A DNA stretch of 64,000 bases from Collinsella sp. (GTDB lineage Bacteria; Actinomycetota; Coriobacteriia; Coriobacteriales; Coriobacteriaceae): the NCBI GenBank assembly GCA_031292915.1, contig JAUMSH010000086.1, positions 1 through 64,000 on the forward strand, read 5' to 3'. The notes beneath the pieces are model-generated. The model did not search any database. It was given only the letters and a program-made list of their open reading frames with translations, and was not told where the DNA came from. The translations under genes were made by a program, and so were the position numbers. The stretch's first letter is position 1; each line of letters begins with the position of its first letter. This document shows, piece after piece, positions 59,615-64,000 of this stretch.

Positions 59615-61186
59615 ATGCGGTCGATTCTTCCCAAGGGGGAAAGCAGAAAGCGCCGCAGCATCGCGGTGCGCGTGATCGCCTGCATTCTCGTCGCCCTGCT
59701 CGCGCTTCCCTTCGCGGGGTGCAGTGCGAGCCCGAACGCGACCGGTGGCACGGCGGGCTCTCAGGAATACACTGTGAGCGTCTCGCTTGCCGGCGGGTCA
59801 GGGCGCGCAAGCATCGCCTCACCCACCACAATTGTGAAGGATGGCGACACCTACACCGCGACCATCACCTGGTCGAGTTCGAACTACGACAAGATGACCG
59901 TCGACGGCGTAGACTACGCGCCCGTAAACGACGGCGGCAACTCCACGTTCGAGATACCCGTCACGCTCGACGAGGACATCGCCGTGTCGGCCGAGACCGT
60001 CGCCATGTCGACGCCGCACACCATCGACTACACGCTCTACTTCGACTCATCCACCATGAAGAAGAAAACGGGCGACGATGCAAGCGGCGACTCCCCTGCG
60101 GGAACGGCTTCAAGCGCCGCGGCCGACTTCCACAACGCAGATTTGGGCTGCGGCTGGGAGCCGACGGGGACGCTTCAGCTAGAATACGCCAAGCACTTCA
60201 CTGTCGACGAGTTCGAAGGCGGCTTGCGGCTTATCTGCGTTTCGAACGGGGAGCGCTTCCTCGTGGCGCCGCAGGATGCGAAGGTACCTGATGGGTTGAG
60301 CTCCGACATCGCGGTCATAAGGCGCCCCGCCGACAAGGTGTACCTTGTGTCGTCGGCGACGATGTGCCTGGTCGACGCACTCGATGCGAACGACAACATC
60401 CTCATGTCGGGCACGAAGGCCGACGATTGCTCGGTCGCGGGCTTCAAAAGCGCGCTCGAAAGTGGGGCGATCGCCTACGGCGGCAAGTACAGCGCGCCCG
60501 ACTACGAGCGAATATCGGCCTCGGGCTGCACGCTCGCCATCGAGAACACCATGATCAACCACACGCCCGATGTGAAGGAAAAGCTGCAGAAGCTCGGGCT
60601 CGTCGTGCTCACCGAACAGTCGTCGAGCGAGACCGAAGCACTCGGGCGCCTCGAGTGGATTAAGCTTTTCGGCGTCCTGTTCGACAAGGAAGACGAGGCC
60701 GCGCACCTGTTCAACGAGCAGAAGGCCCGCGTCGAGCAAACGTCGGGGCTCGCGTCGTCAGGTAAAACCGTAGCGTATTTCTACATTAACTCGAACGGGG
60801 CCGCCGTCACGCGGCGGGCGGGCGACTACGTGGCGCAGATGATCGAGCTTGCAGGCGGCAGCTACGCACTCGATGATGCGCAGACGGCGTCGACGTCAGG
60901 TTCGTCAGTAACGCTCGAAATGGAGCGCTTCTACGCAACGGCGAAGGATGCCGACATCATCGTCTACAACGGCACCATCGACGAATCGGTTGCCACCTTG
61001 AAAGACTTCGTAGGCAAAAACGCGCTATTGTCGCAGTTCAAAGCTGTAAAGAACGGCAACGTCTGGGTCACAAGCGCCGACATGTACCAGCAGATGACTT
61101 CTACCGCCGACATTATCGACGAGCTGCACGGGGCGTTCACCGGCGATGACGCGAGCGACTTCCATTATCTGAGGAAGCTCGGCTAG
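59615..61186 (+). CDS. Two-domain substrate-binding lipoprotein (beta domain + BtuF/FepB-like)
   Basis: The 523-residue protein has a signal with lipobox (PFAGC), a Thr/Ser-rich NEAT-like beta domain (about 45-165, YTVSVSLAGG...YDKMTVDGVDYAPV) and a C-terminal class III periplasmic-binding fold (about 185-523: DIAVIRRPADKVYLVSS, ENTMINHTPDVKEKLQKLGL, RLEWIKLFGVLFDKEDEA, VWVTSADMYQQM). The binding half should feed the FecCD permease. The riboswitch makes corrinoids or cobalt chelates the likely ligands; heme is an alternative. ATG 59615 follows the preceding stop with a weak ribosome site, so it is probably coupled. Confidence 0.78.
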   Translation: MRSILPKGESRKRRSIAVRVIACILVALLALPFAGCSASPNATGGTAGSQEYTVSVSLAGGSGRASIASPTTIVKDGDTYTATITWSSSNYDKMTVDGVDYAPVNDGGNSTFEIPVTLDEDIAVSAETVAMSTPHTIDYTLYFDSSTMKKKTGDDASGDSPAGTASSAAADFHNADLGCGWEPTGTLQLEYAKHFTVDEFEGGLRLICVSNGERFLVAPQDAKVPDGLSSDIAVIRRPADKVYLVSSATMCLVDALDANDNILMSGTKADDCSVAGFKSALESGAIAYGGKYSAPDYERISASGCTLAIENTMINHTPDVKEKLQKLGLVVLTEQSSSETEALGRLEWIKLFGVLFDKEDEAAHLFNEQKARVEQTSGLASSGKTVAYFYINSNGAAVTRRAGDYVAQMIELAGGSYALDDAQTASTSGSSVTLEMERFYATAKDADIIVYNGTIDESVATLKDFVGKNALLSQFKAVKNGNVWVTSADMYQQMTSTADIIDELHGAFTGDDASDFHYLRKLG

Positions 61187-61190
61187 CGTC

Positions 61191-62231
61191 ATGAGAAGCC
61201 GGCTTTCCATGACATACGAAGAATCGGGGCGCGCCGCGCGGTGTCGCGTCGTGACGGCGCTGCTCGCTGTTGTCCTCATCGTGCTCGTCGGGGCCAACCT
61301 GTGCATCGGGAGCGTGCTCGTGCCCGCAGACCACATCCCCGGCATCCTTTCAGGCGGCGCGGCCAATTCCATGGAAAGCCAAGTCATCTGGGAGATTCGC
61401 CTGCCGCGCGTGCTTTCAGCCGTGCTTCTCGGCGGGGCACTTTCGCTCTCCGGATTCCTGCTGCAGACTTTTTTCAACAACCCCATCGCCGACCCGTTCA
61501 TCTTGGGCGTCTCCTCGGGCGCAAAGTTCGTCGTCGCGCTTACGATGATCGTGCTTCTGGGCACGAACCAGGCCATGTCCTCGCCGGCCATGGTGGCCGC
61601 AGCGTTTCTGGGATCGCTTATCACCATCGGCTTCGTGCTCCTCATCGCACGGCGCATAAGTTCCATGGCCATGCTCATCGTGGCGGGCGTCATGGTGGGA
61701 TACATCTGCTCGGCGGCGACGAACTTTCTCATCGCCTTCGCCGACGACCAGTCCATCGTGAACCTGCACAACTGGTCTTTGGGTAGCTTCTCGGGTTCGA
61801 GCTGGGACGACATCGCGGTCATCGCGGTCGTGGTGATCACCGTGAGCGCATGCGTATTCGCGATATCGAAGCCCCTTTCCGCCTTCCAGCTGGGAGAAGC
61901 CTACGCGAAAAGCGTCGGCGTGAACGTCGCACGCTTCCGCGTGGTGCTCGTCCTTCTAGCGAGCATGCTCTCCGCCTGCGTGACCGCGTTCGCTGGTCCG
62001 GTGTCGTTCGTAGGCATCGCGGTTCCGCATCTCGTGAAGTCGGCGCTGAAGTCGTCGAAGCCCATCCGCGTGATTCCTGCGTGCTTCTTGGGAGGCGCCA
62101 TCTTCTGCGCGGGCTGCGATTTGATCGCGCGCACGCTGTTCTCCCCCGTCGAGCTTTCCATCAGCGCCGTCACCGCCATCTTCGGCGCGCCGGTGGTTAT
62201 CGCGCTCATGCTGAAGAAGCGGGTGAGGTAG
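61191..62231 (+). CDS. FecCD-family ABC permease for corrinoid/metal-chelate uptake
   Basis: The 346-residue protein has about ten membrane helices with WEIRLPRVLSAVLLGGALSLSGFLLQTFFNNPIADPFILGVSSGA and, near the C-terminus, FAGPVSFVGIAVPHLVKSAL, both diagnostic of BtuC/FepD permeases. It partners the binding protein upstream and the ATPase that starts directly after its stop (TAGATG). The riboswitch points to corrinoids as substrate; family relatives also carry siderophores and heme. Confidence 0.9.
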   Translation: MRSRLSMTYEESGRAARCRVVTALLAVVLIVLVGANLCIGSVLVPADHIPGILSGGAANSMESQVIWEIRLPRVLSAVLLGGALSLSGFLLQTFFNNPIADPFILGVSSGAKFVVALTMIVLLGTNQAMSSPAMVAAAFLGSLITIGFVLLIARRISSMAMLIVAGVMVGYICSAATNFLIAFADDQSIVNLHNWSLGSFSGSSWDDIAVIAVVVITVSACVFAISKPLSAFQLGEAYAKSVGVNVARFRVVLVLLASMLSACVTAFAGPVSFVGIAVPHLVKSALKSSKPIRVIPACFLGGAIFCAGCDLIARTLFSPVELSISAVTAIFGAPVVIALMLKKRVR

Positions 62232-63446
62232 ATGGAGAAATTCGTGCCGCGGCCCAAAACGCTCAGAGGGGAGTCGAACCTCGAAACCCCGGTCGAAACG
62301 CAGGCTGACGGAGCGCCGCTTTTCCGCATAAGCGACCTGTCGGCGGGCTACGACAAGAAGGTCGTAGTCGAAGGCGTCGATCTGGAGGTTCGCGCGGGCG
62401 ACGTCGTGGCGCTCATCGGGCCGAACGGCTCGGGCAAGTCGACCATCTTGAAAACCATCACACGCCATCTGGCACCGCTTGCCGGCGCGGTCGAGCTCGA
62501 CGGGCGAGAGATTTCCCGATGGAAGACGGCGGAGTTCGCAAGGAACCTTGCCGTTATGCTGACAGATCGCCCCCGGACCGAGCTCCTCACCTGCCGCGAT
62601 ATCGTAGAGGCGGGAAGGCATCCCTACACCGGGCGAATGGGCACACTCACGCCCGATGACCATAATCGGGTCGACGAGGCCATGAAAACCGCACATGTGG
62701 AAGGGCTCGCCGAGCGCGACTTCATGCAGATAAGCGACGGGCAACGCCAGCGCGTCATGCTCGCACGCGCCATCGCGCAGGATCCGCGTGTGCTCGTGCT
62801 CGATGAGCCCACGTCGTATCTCGATATCCGCTACCAGATCGACCTGCTGCGAATACTTCGCCACCTTGCGAAATCGCGGAATGTTGCTGTCATCATGTCC
62901 ATCCACGAACTCGAGCTCGCGCAGAAAAGCGCCGACAAGGTGATTTGCGTGAAGGACGGCCGGGTCTTCCGCGCCGGCGCACCCGAGGACATATTCACGC
63001 GCGAGACGATTGGCGAGCTCTACGGCCTTCAACATGGCACCTTCAACGAGCGCTTCGGCAGCGTGGAAATTGGGCGCCCACACGGCGATGCACACACATT
63101 CGTCATCGCCGGCGCAGGTACGGGGTCGGCTGTGTTTCGCCAGCTCATCCGGCAGGGCAAGGCGTTCTACGCGGGCGTTCTGCACGAAGGGGACATCGAC
63201 TGCGAGCTCGCGCGCGACCTGGCGACGGAATGCGTGGCCGAGCGCGCCTTCGAGCCGATCGGGGATAAAACCATAGCCCGCGCCAAAGAGCTCCTCGTCC
63301 ACTGCGCGAGCCTTATCGTGTGCCCCGCCGCCTTCGGCACCATAAACGCCCGCAACGCAGAGCTCGTCGAGTTTGCACGATCGCATGGTATCGAGGTCAT
63401 GCAAGCGTGCGAAGGCGCATCGGAGGATTCCAATGGATACGCCTAG
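62232..63446 (+). CDS. Corrinoid-type ABC ATPase with extra C-terminal domain
   Basis: The 404-residue ATPase has Walker A ALIGPNGSGKSTILKTI, ISDGQRQRVMLARAIAQDP as signature (SDGQ rather than SGGQ), Walker B VLVLDEPTSYLDIRYQ and the switch His in IMSIHELELA. A ~35-residue leader and a ~130-residue tail (about 275-404: TFVIAGAGTGSAVFRQLIRQ, AFYAGVLHEGDIDCEL, LIVCPAAFG) extend it beyond the usual ~260. The tail looks like a small Rossmann-type module with a glycine-rich loop; its role is unknown. Similar long forms exist in other anaerobes, from memory. Confidence 0.85.
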   Translation: MEKFVPRPKTLRGESNLETPVETQADGAPLFRISDLSAGYDKKVVVEGVDLEVRAGDVVALIGPNGSGKSTILKTITRHLAPLAGAVELDGREISRWKTAEFARNLAVMLTDRPRTELLTCRDIVEAGRHPYTGRMGTLTPDDHNRVDEAMKTAHVEGLAERDFMQISDGQRQRVMLARAIAQDPRVLVLDEPTSYLDIRYQIDLLRILRHLAKSRNVAVIMSIHELELAQKSADKVICVKDGRVFRAGAPEDIFTRETIGELYGLQHGTFNERFGSVEIGRPHGDAHTFVIAGAGTGSAVFRQLIRQGKAFYAGVLHEGDIDCELARDLATECVAERAFEPIGDKTIARAKELLVHCASLIVCPAAFGTINARNAELVEFARSHGIEVMQACEGASEDSNGYA

Positions 63447-63484
63447 GCGCGATCCAAGAAATCGTCCGCATCCCCATCTGACAC

Positions 63485-63499
63485 TATTTCACCGCAACT
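63485..63499. repeat. Half copy of dispersed repeat at the right edge of the corrinoid region
   Basis: TATTTCACCGCAACT is identical to the right end of the elements at 24927, 25270 and 41570. No left arm is found upstream. It marks the point where the corrinoid block gives way to the next gene. Confidence 0.55.
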
Positions 63500-63545
63500 T
63501 AGAGAGCGTCCGCTATAACGCTTCACCCCAAATCAAATTGATTCG

Positions 63546-63575
63546 TTGAATAGACACATTGCAAATCTTTATACT
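63546..63575 (+). promoter_or_regulatory. Promoter of the radical-SAM gene
   Basis: TTGAAT (63546-63551), an 18-base spacer and TATACT (63570-63575) lie 58 bases before the start codon. Confidence 0.65.
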
Positions 63576-63633
63576 TCGTTTAATCCACAAGTGGGTATTA
63601 TCACACACAAGGCACACGTGAAAGGATATGCCC

Positions 63634-64000
63634 ATGTCGCTTACACAGTCAGCAGAGCGTGCAGCGCTCAACAAGCTCATCGATTATCTCGACGACAACC
63701 CGCAAGAAAACATCGACAAAATCATGGACCTCGTGAACAAGCTGGTCCCCAATCGCGTATTTCCTGTACAGCGAGAGGCATTCACCAATGTCATCAAGAG
63801 CCGCGGCAATTGGTATGACCTGATCATGCGTGTGTTCAGCCTTAATCCCCAGATGCGAACCAAGCTGCTTAAGACCCTCATTGTCGACGCCAACCTGCTT
63901 GCTTGGCCAGAGCAGGAAAAGAACCGCGAAAAGTACCAGTGCAACGTTCCGTGGGCCATCCTGCTCGATCCCACGAGCGCCTGCAACCTGCATTGCACGG
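63634..64000 (+). CDS. Radical SAM protein, N-terminal part (cut by window end)
   Basis: 122 codons are visible. The N-terminus is helical (LNKLIDYLDDNPQENIDKIM, LVPNRVFPVQREAFTNVIKS) and leads to WAILLDPTSACNLHCTG, where the two cysteines of ACNLHC begin the CxxxCxxC iron-sulfur motif; the third lies beyond the window. The enzyme cleaves SAM to make a radical, but the substrate is unknown. AAAGGA ends 7 bases before ATG 63634; another in-frame ATG at 63628 is less well placed. Confidence 0.82.
   Translation, partial: MSLTQSAERAALNKLIDYLDDNPQENIDKIMDLVNKLVPNRVFPVQREAFTNVIKSRGNWYDLIMRVFSLNPQMRTKLLKTLIVDANLLAWPEQEKNREKYQCNVPWAILLDPTSACNLHCT

Noticed and set aside
61956..63404. 482-codon minus-strand frame opposite the permease and ATPase
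   Set aside because: Antisense to genes with full family motifs.

Overview
The window looks like chromosomal DNA of a high-GC, Gram-positive human-gut Actinomycetota of the class Coriobacteriia, most like Collinsella. This rests on the gene complement and style: a GlgC/GlgD pair, fused single-chain serine dehydratase, NusG-paralog-led polysaccharide operon, FecCD-type corrinoid uptake and many intergenic inverted repeats. The genus is an inference; no database was searched.

Layout. 135-8893 (minus): exopolysaccharide/capsule operon read leftwards, beginning with a specialised NusG paralog (LoaP/UpxY type) behind a strongly structured leader, then a membrane 4,6-dehydratase, an aminotransferase, an initiating phosphoglycosyl transferase, three glycosyltransferases and an EpsG-like polymerase. 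The distal part is visibly more AT-rich. 9624-11182 (minus): tRNA-Ala(GGC) with promoter and terminator, thiamine diphosphokinase and a HAD phosphatase. 11203-24892 (plus): glycogen block glgB, glgP, glgC, glgD, glgA, a GH13-GH77 fusion and an FmdB-type zinc ribbon protein. GlgA and GlgB carry histone-H1-like Lys/Ala/Thr tails, and related GGTAAAAC inverted repeats lie upstream of glgB and of the fusion gene. 25342-32553 (minus): rsmB, fmt, def, priA, gltX. 32886-36116 (plus): metK and a fused L-serine dehydratase. 36266-41555 (plus): a membrane L,D-transpeptidase and a MacA/MacB-like tripartite export set.

41767-57546 (minus): a tightly overlapped 17-gene operon for anaerobic cobalamin synthesis, from cobM (first) to cbiJ (last). 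One gene, cobI (precorrin-2 C20-methyltransferase), is reduced to its first ~10 and last ~65 residues. Another ORF fuses a reduced CobU-like domain to a CobC-type phosphatase beside a complete cobU. 57678-63446 (plus): divergent operon with a good promoter, a cobalamin riboswitch, an exported lipoprotein CbiK cobaltochelatase, a small lipoprotein, a two-domain binding protein, a FecCD permease and an ATPase with an unusual C-terminal domain. The corrinoid block is bordered on the left by an IS21 IstA remnant and a dispersed repeat, and on the right by a half copy of the same repeat, suggesting it was acquired as a unit. The window ends inside a radical-SAM gene.

The most striking items are the H1-like tails on glycogen enzymes, the internally deleted cobI inside an otherwise complete pathway, the riboswitch-controlled exported chelatase/uptake operon, and the hairpin-rich leader of the NusG-paralog operon.
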